Of a DNA stretch of 62,000 nucleotides, positions 1-12,500 are shown piece after piece. A program made the translations under genes and the position numbers. Under the pieces are notes generated by a model. The model had not been told where the DNA came from, did no database searches, and saw nothing but the letters and a program-made list of their open reading frames with translations. Source of the stretch: Phoronis australis (taxonomy: Eukaryota; Phoronida; Phoronidae); the NCBI GenBank assembly GCA_002633005.1, contig NMRA01000336.1:304301-366300 (forward strand), in the 5' to 3' direction. Positions within the stretch are counted from its first letter, which is position 1. Each line of letters starts with the position of its first letter.

Positions 1-2
1 TG

Positions 3-194
3 AGAGACTCACTCTTTCGTGCACTCAATGATAACCAATCAATTGTTAACGCTCTCAATTCTTGTAATAATATCCCTACTAGAGTTACATTATTACTGAA
101 TGGTAGTCCTAACCTTGACTTTGTTCTTAACGAATTCCTCCTAAGCAACGTTGGCAAATTTTTATATACCGTTTATCAATATTGTTGCATCTGA
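3..194 (+). pseudogene. C-terminal end of a non-LTR retrotransposon ORF
   Basis: An open frame runs in from the left edge and stops at 194 (about 63 codons). It carries the weak pattern typical of the C-terminus of Crack/CR1-like LINE polyproteins: a hydrophobic stretch, then LLNGSPNL, then a final amphipathic segment ending in KFLYTVYQ. The rest of the element, including the reverse transcriptase, would lie before base 1. A 3' untranslated tail with a hairpin and AATAAA follows. The family assignment rests on pattern memory only; a host exon is the less likely alternative. Confidence 0.45.
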
Positions 195-430
195 TTTCCC
201 TACATGAATCTGTAAATATTTTTGTTTTTATATATATATAGCTGTAATAGCATGTCTTAAGTATTGGAATACTTATTTTAGATACTACTTAATTGTATAT
301 ATCTCTATGTATATAAGTTTCATTTATGAATTGTTTACAACCCAGATATAATGCTTCGCGGTTTCTGGGTTTGTTATTATTTCTTTGTATGCTCTGTGTA
401 TCCTTCAATAAATATATATCACAGTGAAAC
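195..430 (+). repeat. LINE 3' UTR with hairpin and poly(A) signal
   Basis: AT-rich tail after the LINE stop. It has a perfect 8 bp stem (AACCCAGA at 339-346, TCTGGGTT at 364-371), like the 3' stem-loops recognised by LINE reverse transcriptases, and AATAAA at 407-412 followed by an AT-dinucleotide tract. The element ends only about 35 bp before the splice acceptor of the first SABATH exon in the window. Confidence 0.45.
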
Positions 431-463
431 TGTTTCGTATAACATGATATTCTTTCTATTAAG

Positions 464-562
464 GAACTTTACGGTCTCGGTACGGTGATGAACTGCCCAT
501 TCAAGTATTATATGAGGACCAGCCTATGAATGACTACAAGTCCCTCGTACGGAGAATTACTG
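464..562 (+). CDS. SABATH methyltransferase, exon a (first in window)
   Basis: Acceptor after TTCTTTCTATTAAG, donor ACTG|GTAATT. Reading frame starts at 466 after two bases of a split codon. It encodes [20 protein letters not shown] and then [12 protein letters not shown], which matches the SABATH strand with an aspartate and the NDF motif (here NDY) that follows the SAM-binding region. Ends in phase 1. Confidence 0.8.
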
Positions 563-3500
563 GTAATTTCTTTTTCATAGTTCACGACCATTTCACATTT
601 CTTTGATTGCGCACAAATCAGTTACAAAACTTATTCGTTGTATTTATACGTCACTTGCACAGCACAGTTGTTGTTACAAAAGTAACACACGTGATCATTT
701 GGACAGGTCTGACATCTAGATGAACTTAATAAGCTATTAGTTTCAGCGAGAATTTCACAATGATCGTCCTCCATCATGGCCCACAAACATTTGTTGCTCA
801 CAAAAGCAAAAAGTGCTTTTTGGTGAAATTGGGGCTATTCATAGTGCTGGTCAAGGATTTACGGAAAAAAGAACAAAGAAGTGGTCACTACATGATGCAA
901 CATGCTATAAACAGTCCCACTAAATAAGATTGGTCCTAACCCCGCTTGTTAAGGTAAACGGTGGGGTATGGAAAATTGAACTAGACCGTATTTATCCACC
1001 TTGGCTGAGTCGCGCTCGGCTCACGATCAAAGGGATGCCGCCAAGCTGCTCTATTCATCGAGTCACGAGCGAGGATAATTGGCTTTGCTCATGCGGATAT
1101 GATCAGCTGATTACAATCTACCTAGTAGACTGTACTTTTTATGGAGAGAGTTTTAAGTAGTTTTTACTGTAATATTTGAAAAGAGGAGCGAAAACAAATA
1201 TGAGTACAACTTTGAATTTTTCAAATCAGCCCAGGATAAGAGATTTTGCAACACAGCAACACTCATGATTACTTTCAATCGGCGCGCACGAATACAAAAA
1301 TATGGGACCCAAGTTATTTAGATTTTGGAACACTTGCATTGCAATATTCAAAATGCGTTTATTATGAATCTTACAAGCTGTAAAACGACGTTGTTTAATT
1401 TCATTGTGCTCATTCATTGTCATCCGTTAAATCGGCAATTGCCGAGATGTGATCTGTGGCGTGCAAGTATATGTACAAAACACGTGATTGTTATGTTCCT
1501 GAAGTACGAAAATTAAGAAACTTTAGCATGCCGTTATTATTGACAGGGACACGATAAAACGAATTTGGATTTTGACTATAGTCTTGATACAGCGAGCTGG
1601 CTGACCACTGCGTCAGTGTCTCCGTTAGACCCAGAAATTTCACACAGCCCGGGTAGTTCACTTCGTCCCCAACATGTAGATCGAGCCTTGGACTATTAAT
1701 ACTCCACGGTAGAGCCAACGATCGTCGGCCTGTGCACACAAAATCTGTGAGTTAACCAGCACTCACCTTGCATGTTGCAGCCGTTTAAATGAAAAAACAA
1801 TCTAGTAAACGCCATTTTCCTGCATAATCCCACACACGCACGCTCCGGCACTCACTCTCATATGCAGACGAACTTCAAAATAAATGTCACGTGACAACAA
1901 CATGTGTGTTCATCCAGAGATTTTTCTCGTGTTGTGGGGTACGATGTAGCGCAGATTTGGACTTAATCGCAATTAATCTGGACTCCACATGAACTTGAAA
2001 AATTGTAAAACATAAGGAAGATTTCAGGTAATTTGTTGAGTCGAAACTATATTGGATTGTAATCTTTAACTCACTAACAAATATCGAGTTAAACATTCAG
2101 CATTCATTGATGTAACTGTCACTGTTAAACCTTTTAGAAATTATTCCAAACAATAATACTGCTTTGATGTACGAAAAGATCCCGAGTGCTACATCAAGTA
2201 TTGTAATACACATCACAACAAACAAAGATTAACCCGACTGGCAACTGCCGCAAAGCCGACATCGGCAAGTTCCTCAGTTAACAGGCATCAGTAAAATAAA
2301 CATGGAATAATCATTAAAATAATCACAAATCTTACCTTTCTATAAGGTCCTGCTTACTTTCTCTCATAGAACCATCTTTTTCACGCAATCTCAGATTCAG
2401 TTGGCACGGCTACAAGCCATTTCACCATGTATTTAAAGGGCTCGCGAAATCGAGGCTGACCACTAGTACACACGCACCCTCTAGTTAATGTAAATTTTCC
2501 AAATAGCCCCATTAGGCCGAAAGTCTTTTAAAGCTACATCTTGCCTTGTTTAGCCGCAACTTTAAACATAGTCCGAGTAATCTAACCCAAAGAATTTCAG
2601 TGTTTAAAAGTGTTACTATGTTTAAGCAACCATGAAAATCGTAACACTAAACATTTTCCACTTTAATAATGTACGTCAAAAAGACGCTATTCCTAAGTAA
2701 TGCATAAAAGTCCTAAATCCTGAAAAGCAACATAAGAAACAACACACACTAAAATGTTTTTAAACGCAACAGAACTGCGCATCGGACCATATTAGGAAGC
2801 CTCGGTTTTGGGAAACTTTTTAAAAAGTAATTCTTTTTCGGAGTAATGGACCTATGGTGTAGTGGCTTGTTACCATCAAGCACAAATTTATCCACTACAG
2901 CACAGGCAATTCATTTAATTCATGAACTGACAATAATGCTTTCTTAATATTACTCCAGGTGTTAATTGCAATGCTTATACAACTACACAATGTTGCAGCG
3001 GGATGAGGGAGGTAATTCGCGTTCACATTCATGCACAATGTTTTACAGGAAATCTACCGAATGCTGATCCATCTTTTATCAAAGAATTTGTCAACGTTTA
3101 TCCCCTCATCTCTCCTACTAACTTCCATGAAGTCTGTATAGCACCGGAGTCACTAGATCTTGGATTCTCGCTTTCTTCAATGCAGTATCTCAGTACCTTG
3201 TAAGTTCCATCCTGTGTTTATCAGAAATATGTATTGTTAATACTGTACATTCAGTGCACAGTGTTGTCCTTGGAAACCATCCAACACTTCTGTTTACATT
3301 TTATGTTGCTTTGTAATATTTTATTGTGTTTGCTACCACAAGCTTTTAGTTCATGATAACCAGTTTTCAATCTTCCATTGGACTAAGTATACTTTCAGCT
3401 GAGGGTGGCATAGTTAATGTTTTGCCCCCCCCCCATGACTATGGTCACTCCGTTACTTGATAATTGCTATATACTGAATAATTGCATAGAGTATTAGCCA

Positions 3501-6500
3501 AAAGCTCAAAGTAACATAACTTATGATGGTGGAATGATTATACATCTAGGTATTGACAAAACTGTGATTATAAGGCTTGTTATGATACTGAACTTGTTAT
3601 GATACTGAATCGTAAAACAATGTTTCAGTTCAAATCTGTGAAAATAGCAATTGTGTTAGTTATGGTAAACCAGGACACATTACCTTTTAACATTTTCCTA
3701 GGCCCTGCAAAATTACGGGTGGTACTCATTCGACCCAGATTACAGATTCGACGGAAAAGGTGCAAATTCGCGACCACGCTGCTCAGGAATGGGAGTCCAT
3801 GTTAAAGAATAGAGCTGTTGAGTTAAAGAAAGGTGACTACTCGTTGTGGTTGTAAGTCAAGTGGCTAAGTAATATGGATATGGTCATATGATTAAATAAA
3901 TTGAGCTAAAATAAAGTGCTCTTTCAAATTGTGACCTGTGGGGATACAGGTGATTTGAACTTCGGAGAGAACTTTTCAATTACTAGGATGATTTTTAGGG
4001 CCTCGTGGGGGGAATTTCAGGGGATTTTTCAATAGTTTAAGAGGGGAATAAGGCTGATATTTGGCCCCAAAATCGAGGAATTGAGGGCCCTGTCTTTTTT
4101 GGAAAGAAACATGCATCATCTTTCAACCCGTTGTTATGAAAACACAGCCTGGCTGACCAAAGATTCTCCGGTCGTTGCTATGACGCTCGGCAACCGAGAT
4201 GCGACAAAATATGATCTAACTCTCCAAAAACATTTATAAATTTTACACGGACATATTTTCCTTCATTGCGCTACCTAACGCTTCCGAATTTCAACGTCCT
4301 CAGGGTTTGTAAAACAGACAGTTCAGTGTCCGTATTTTTTCTAGCTGTTCGAGCAACGCGGAATACCAGTACGCCGATAAGTCAACAGAGATATTGTAGC
4401 GGGCCTCATTTTGGAACACGCCTCCTGTCGGCGTGAATTAGGTCTATATGGATGTGATACTGGAGAATAGGTTCGTCATTGGTCTCTAGAGGCATTGTAT
4501 ATAAAATTTCACTTACTTAGAGACGTGGTTGGTTGTTGGCAGACGTTTCGACCTTTTCCGCCAGGTCTTTGTCTTTTAAGAATGCTGGAGTCCACCTATC
4601 CCCCGTGTACTCCAGCATTCTTAATGAGCGTAAGGCAGGAAATCCCTTATTCATCGACAAAGACCTGGTGGACCAGGTCGAAACGTCTGCCAACAACCAA
4701 CCACATCTCTAAGTAAGTGAACATTTTATATACGTATTTTCATAAAATTTGGCATTTAGGCATCTATTAGTGTGATGACACTATCCTCCTGATTTCGGAT
4801 GGGTTTAATGTAGTTTGCACCACCTAGTGCCCATTTTTACTGCTTTCGAGTCTTTTTTTTTGGTATTCACCCCTCTATCAACCAAACCGCTCTAAGTGTC
4901 GCTATCAAATTTTCTGTGTAAAGTCTCACATGCTATGAACAGTCCCACTAAATAAGATTGGTCCTAACTCCGGTCGTCAAGGTAAACGGTGGGGTATGGA
5001 AAATTGAACTAGACGGTATTTATCCACCTTGGCTGAGTCGCGCTCGGCTCACTATCGAAGGGATGCCGCCAAGCTGCTCTATTCATCGAGTCACGAGCGA
5101 GGATAATTGGCTTCGCTCATGCGGATATGATCAGCTGATTACAATCTACCTAGCAGACTGTACTTTTTATGGAGAGAGTTACAAGTAGTTTTTACTGTAA
5201 TATTTGAAACGAGGAGCGAAAACAAATATGAGTACAACTTTGAATTTTTCAAATCAGCCCAGGATAAGAGATTTTGCAACACAGCAACACTCATGATTAC
5301 TTTCAATCGGCGCGCACGAATACAAAATTATGGGACCCAAGTTATTTAGATTTTGGAACACTTGCATTGCAATATTCAAAATACGTTTATTATGAATCTT
5401 ACAAGCTGTAAAACGACGTTGTTTAATTTCATTGTGCTCATTCATTGTCATCCGTCAAATCGGCAATTTCCGAGATGTGATCTGCGGCGTGCGCGTACGT
5501 GTACAAAACACGTGATTGTTATGTTCCTGAAGTACGAAAATTAAGAAACTTTAGCATGCCGTTATTATTGACAGGGACACGATAAAACGAATTTGGATTT
5601 TGACTATAGCCTTCATGCAGCGAGCTGGCTGACCACTGCGTCAGTGTCTCCGTTAGACCCAGAAATTTCACACAGCCCGGGTAGTTCACTTCATCCCCAA
5701 CATGTAGATCGAGCCTTGGACTATTAATAATCCACGGTAGAGCTAACGACCGTCGGCCTGTGCACACAAAATCTGTGAGTTAACCAGCACTCACCTTGCA
5801 CGTTGCAGCCATTTAAATGAAAAAACAATCTTAGTAAACGCCATTTTCCTGCATAATCCTCCGCCTTTTGTAACAAAAAAGTCTATCGTCGATGACCCAC
5901 ACACGCACGCTCCGGCACTCACTCTCATACGCAGACGAACTTCAAAACAAATGTCACGTGACAACAACATGTGTGTTCATCCAGAGATTTTTCTCGTGTT
6001 GTGGGGTACGATGTTGCGCAGATTTGCACTTAATCGCAATTAATCTGGACTCCACATGAACATTAAAAATTGTAGAACATATGGAAGATTTCAGGTAATT
6101 TGTTGAGTCGAAACTATATTTTTATTCAAGAGTTCAAGTTTTCCTATTGACGATGGCGATTCAGCGACGCATCAGTCGGCAAGTTTTTGCTCTGTGATGA
6201 GCACAATTTTTTGAAAAATTATCGTAATTTAACAACGGAAGTTCATAGCAATGCACCACAATTTTGTAGAAAGACTGTCATAGGCTAAAAATACGTCACA
6301 GAGCGTAAATTTTATGAATCCTAGCTTCCGATTTTACCGTTTGGGAAACCGGCTTTCAACTGCCATAGGCTACAATAAGAATCCCCTCCCCGTGAAATGA
6401 ATTTTTCTAAGCGTTTATTAGAGCCAATACAGTATACAGCTTTCCACCAAGGCTAGGTGATGCTATGCATTACTAACTGGTCTTGGCTAATTATCATTTG

Positions 6501-9500
6501 ATGGCCTGGTCATCCATTCAGCCAAAAGTAGTTCTAGAGGTGGCTTATCAGCCAATTATTCACGCATGCTGACTCACAATAGAAGCCTGATAAGAGTGAA
6601 GGTGGATAAATGCAGTGTTCCTACAGTTTCTTGTGTTAGTGGATGTGTTCACAGCATGATAATGTTTGCTTTGTTCAGTGGTGTTTTACTGGTTAGGCAG
6701 TTCACAATCACTATGCGCCCACATATATGTTTTTTACGCTTACCTCTATATCTTCAAAAGTCCTAAACTTATTTTCATAAAATTTGGCATATTGGCATCT
6801 GTTAGTAAGATGACCCTATCCTCCTATTTTTGAATGGATTTGACATAGTTTGCGCCACCTAGTGGCCATTTTTGCTGTTTTTGAGTCTTGTTTTTTTGCA
6901 TCCACCCCTCTATCAACCAAACCCCTCTAAGTATGATCGTGGAAATTGGCATGTATGTTTTTATTATAAAGAGGACGGCTGACGATTTCGACTACTGTGG
7001 CACCCCCTAGTGGCAGTTTTGTCTGCGCTCATGGCTGTATTTCCTAAACGGTTTGCAGCATATTTGCTTAATTTAGCAAGTGTATTTATATGATGTTAAC
7101 AACGGATTGCAACAACTTTCGGACGGATCTGACTACCAGTGTGCCCCCTAGTGGCAATTTTCATTTTTAGACTTACCTCTGTCTTCAAAGGTCCTCAACG
7201 GATTATCAGAAAGTTTTGAATATAGGCATTTATTGGTGAGATGATGCTATCCTCCCGCTTTTGGATGGAATCGAGGAACCTTTGTGCCACCTAGTGGCCA
7301 TTTTTCGAGTCTTGTTGTTTGGCGTTCACCCCTCAATCAACCAAACCATTCTGAGGATGACTTTGAAAATTGGTGTATATGTTCTCAGTGTGAAGAGGAC
7401 GGTTGACGATAACGCATTCGTCTACTGTAGTGCCTCCTAGTGGTAGTTTTGTTTTGTTTTGCACCCATAGCTGCATCTCCTAAACTTACTGCAGGATCTT
7501 TATTAAATTTAGTGCTATTCAGCTTTAAATGAGAAAATTTTGTAACTTTTGATTATGGGCCATGACCAAACATCCAGGAGACCATGTTTTTGTTAAGTAA
7601 GGTTTAGTATTTTTGAAGTCTTTCTTTAGTCTGGCTATAAAATGTTGTTTTGATAAGTTCAATCCAGGACTGGTTTTTTTACATTGAGGCCTGTTGGCCT
7701 ACATGTTTTAATATTCTAAGAAATAAAAAGTTGACACTGACGGTGGTGATGACTACATTGTTGAGTTGATAACGCACACACTGCTAAAAAATCAAAATAA
7801 TCTATAGTCTCCTTTGTGTACAGTGTCACTGGTAGGATACCTTAATTAAAACTTTTTAGAGGTTTATTTTCTGCATAGACTAGTAGATGGACCACCAACT
7901 CCGTATATTTTCAGTGGACGAAATCTGTGATCTTACGCATTAGCCGTGATGTCATTATTCACTAGTGACACCTGGCAAAATTTTTTACTTCTCATGAGTA
8001 CACCATCTGCTAATCATGCTCGTGTGGTGGGTGCTAAAAGTACTCACGATACCAACAGTTCTATTTTTTGAAAGCCTTTGAACAGAGTTTCAATGCCAAA
8101 GTTATTATTTTTTCGTTGTTGTGGACAATAAAATAGATTCAAGAGTTTTACATCACAATACTGAAAACTGAAATTCGTAATTTAGGAGAGTGGCACCTCT
8201 TCTGTGATAGTACATAAGAAAATGTCGTAGTTGCGAAGCTGTTGCCTATAATCTATGTTTTCACTGAGTTTTAGTATCTGACTCAATTTAAATCTGTTAT
8301 TAATCATATTTTGGTGTTACAAATGTTTTTCATATCCAGTTTCACTCTTAACGGTTGTGTAAATTCAAACTTGTGACAATAAATTGCCTTAAGCAGTTGT
8401 AAAGCAGCTGTCACATTGTGCACGCTCGTTTATAATCACATTACCACCAGTTTTTCAGCAGTATTTTTGCTATGGATATGAACTTCTAAAAAATGTAATT
8501 TCCCGTTGACTTGTGTTCCAAGTATTTGTCCTTGCTGTCAATACATTTTCTAAGATTTTTTATTTTGGTATAACAACAGAGATATCAACGAACAAAGTAT
8601 CATTTTAAATTATCGCAAAAAGTTTTTATTTTGGATGATCGGTACCTGCGTTGTTCAAAGCAAAGTAAAAATCTGAGACGCGATATTATTCTACCAGTGG
8701 AGCATAACACAGGAGCACATTTTTAGGCTTATCGACCCACTCCTAACAACTCATAAATATTGTTCAAAACTGATGGAAGTGTCAAAAATCAAAAGGTTTG
8801 AAAATGGCTGATAAAGACAGTCACTTCTCTCGCACTTAAAATGCATTGAATTCTTCCCAGACAAGTTACACATATGGCGTCTAAATGATCATGGAACTAC
8901 GTGCTACTGTTGCTATTTTGTTTTTGTTATAGGTGGTCATTTTGTCATCGAGGCAATGGGCATGGACAATCAAGGTAGATATAGTGGAAACTACCTCAGT
9001 AAAGTCGATATGTTTGCTAATTTCACAAGAGTATGGAAGAAGATGGAATTAGAAGGATTGATTAATGAGGTAGGCAAGCCAGCCATTATAACACGCATGT
9101 GCTTGAACATTTTCTTTCACATACTTCGTGCTGCTCTAGTGAAGTTCTATTAAAAAAATTGCTATTGGTATCTAATAGCCTCCGTTTCCAAATATCTAGC
9201 TTAGTAAGATGATCTGGTGGTATTAAACGAACAAATTTGGAAAATATTTTAGTTGTCCCTACCTCCCTTCTTCCTAGCACTCACCCTCAATACATGTCAA
9301 AATCTTACATGGATGTCAAACAACTAGTTAGGTGTACACATTACTACTACATCAAACATCCAATAGCTGTCCCACCTGGTGGTCATATCGTAAAACTATC
9401 CAAAGGAAGAGTCACTTGGTTAGTTGGTTAATATCTAACATCCCATAGCTGCCCCACCGCGTTGTAAAATTGCAAAACTATGCAAACAGAGACAGCTAGT

Positions 9501-12500
9501 GAGGTGGAGTTGGTTGATGTCTGGGCTACAAGAGGGGGTTATGAGTTTAATTGGATGTAAATCATTTGTTTTCTTTGCAACAAAACTGTTACCTACTCAC
9601 AATATGCCTGTTATTTAGTAGATGGGCTTAACTACTCGTGTTTGTTGCAACAAATCTTGTCTTATACACACACTTAATGCTTGTTATTTAGTAGATGGGT
9701 AGGTAGTGTAGATGGGGCCCAACTGCATGTCTGTTACATAAATCAGTTTTTGGCCACAGTAAGATTAAAAACGGGACAATCGCCGCTCAAATAAAAAAGT
9801 TCATGTTCGGTCAACGTTTTGTCTATTCATGAGACATCATCAGGATCACATTAACAAAGGACTGAGCCTCTGGCTAGTTGTCCACCAGATTGTACCGTAA
9901 ACCACAATTTTATCGTAGGAATGTGGACAATACGTCTGTTGTGTTTCATCTAAGAACTCAGTCAACACCTTTTTCAGTCACATGAACAATGCGCATCCGT
10001 CCATCAACTTCACCAGTGAATCTGAGCACGAGTCGTGTTTACCTTTTCTGGATGTCTTGGTTAAACGTGAGAATAGTACCGTTGTTACATCTGTATATCG
10101 TAAACCCTGTTTATCTGGGCTTTATATTAAATTTGATAGTTTTGTGGCGATCCAATAAAAGAGAGGTCTAGTCAATTGCTTGTTACACCGTGCCTGGAGA
10201 ATTTGTTCCACCAATTTTAAGTTTTGATAGTGACTTTGTGTGGATTTCCCAGTTATTGCGTACCTATGGTTACCCTCTGAATTTTTTGAATAGCTGTAAA
10301 AGGCACTTCCTTTCAAAAATGAATGAGGCAGATAAGGTAGCTGTTATTGGACCCGAGAAAAAGAAAGATGTTCTTTTCTCTTGGTTACACCGGGCCAAGT
10401 AGTATGAAATTGAAACGTCAATTATCTCGCCTTATTCATTGCATAGACCCAGCAGTTGAATTGATAGTTGTTTTCAAACACCTTCGGAAACTTTCCAATA
10501 TGCTGTGTAAACTGAAGTCCCTTTATTGAACAAGAGCAATGTTTTTTATAAGATTGAATGTGACAAATGCAAGGAATTCTACACCAGGCTCACACAGAGA
10601 TGCCTCTGTGACAGGCTGAAAGAACATCACACTTCAAAGAAAAGCAACATATATAGGCATTTTGTTAGCAACAATCACCAAGCCAATTCAGTTAGTATTA
10701 TCTTCTGAGAACCTAATAAGGAATTACTGTACATTTAAGAGTCGTTGGCCATTCACAACCAGCATGCTACTGATTCTCTGAATAACATGCAGTCCCTGCA
10801 ACTAAGGTGATGACCAGCTACTGACTATATTCCCTTCACTTTATGGATGTTACCTGAGCTGTATGTACTTGCTGTCCTTTGTAAACATGATCCTGATAAT
10901 GTCTAATTAATAGACGAAACGTTGATTGAACATGAACTTTTTTTTATTTGTGCGGCGATTGTCCGGTTTATATGTGGACGCATTATGCTGTCATCTCCGT
11001 CCGTCCGGCGTCCGCTGCTCTATTTCCAAAACCGATTAACACATGTTCATGAAATTGTGCTCATCTGTTGCTTTCACAGATGGGACGGCATGAGCGAACT
11101 TTCAGACGGATCCGACTACTGTTGTGCCCCCTAGTGGCAATTTCAGCTTTTTACGTTTACCTGTGTATCTTTAAAGGTCCTCAATGTATTTTCACAAAAT
11201 TTGGTATATAGGCATCTATTAGTGAGGCGACGGCAACCTCTCGTTTTCAGATGGATTCGGCATAGTTTGCACCACCTAGTGGCCATTTTTACTGTTTTCG
11301 AGTCTGCTTTATAGTGTCCACCTCTCTATAAACCAAACCGCTCTAAGTATGATTGTGAAAATTGGCTTGTATGTTCTTACTATGAAGATGATTTTTTGAC
11401 AACTTCGACTGCAGTGGTGCCACCTAGTGGCAGTTTTTTTTGCACCTATGGATGTATCTTCTAAACCGTTTGGAGGATCTTTACTAAATTTATTAAATGT
11501 ATTTTTATGATGTTAACAACGAAGGACGACGACTTTTAGACGGATCTGACTACTGGTGTGCCCCCTGGTGGCAGTTTTATTTTTTTATGTTTCCTTGTAT
11601 GTTTAAAGGTCCTCAATGTATATTCATAAAATTTGGCATGCTGGCATCTGTTAATGAGGTGATGCTATCTCTCTGTTTTCAGATGGATTTGACCTAGTTT
11701 GCGCCACGTAGTGGCCATTTTTACTGTTTTTTAGTCTGTTTTTTGGCGTCCACTCGTTTATCAACCAAACAGGATAATAGTGAAAATTGGCATGTGTGCT
11801 TTTACTATGAAGTGGATGGCTGACGATGATTTTCTGACGAGTTCGCCTACTGTGGCGCCTCCTAGTAGTACTTTTGTTTTTTTGCGCTCATGGCCGTATC
11901 TCCTAAACTGTTTGCAGGATCTTAACTTTATTTAGCAAGTGTGTTTATGTGATGTTGACAACGGACGACAACGATTTTCGGACGGATTTGACTACTGGTA
12001 TGCCCCCTAGTGGCAATTATAGTTTTTTACGTTTACCAGTCTGTATCTTCAAAGGTCCTAAACAGATTTTCATAAAATTTTGAATATAGGCATCCATTGG
12101 TGAGATGACGCTATTATCCTGTTTTTGGGTGGAAGCAAGATATTTTGCGCCACATAGTGGCCATTTTTGCTGTTTTCAAATCATGTTTTTGGCATCCACC
12201 CCTTGATCAACCAAATCACTCTAGGGATGGTTTTGAAAATTGGCATATATATATGTTTTCAGTGTGAAGGGTAGCTATGATGATGACAACTGACTACTGT
12301 GGCGCCGCCTAGTAGTAGTTTTGTTTTGTTTTTTGCCCATAGCTGTATCTCCAAAACCCACTACAGGATCTTTGTGAAATTTAGTATGTGAATTTACATG
12401 AAGATAACATACGGCGACTTTTAGGCGGATCGAACGGACACTGTGCCACAAGTACCAATTTCATTCTGTTCTGTTTTCCTTTTATTTCTCTGAAGTTCCT

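Larger units (their letters stand above)
9799..10938 (+). mobile_element. Degenerate Penelope-like element (PLE) between 50 bp inverted repeats
   Basis: Ends 9799-9848 and 10889-10938 are inverted copies of each other with few mismatches (outer ends GTTCATGTTCGGTCAACG and CGTTGATTGAACATGAAC). Between them lie PLE reverse-transcriptase and GIY-YIG remnants in order, with many stops and frameshifts. The internally deleted copy is about 1.1 kb. PLE ends are known to carry hammerhead ribozymes, and both ends here show the core. A solo 3' end of the same family sits at 48949-49065. Confidence 0.8.
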
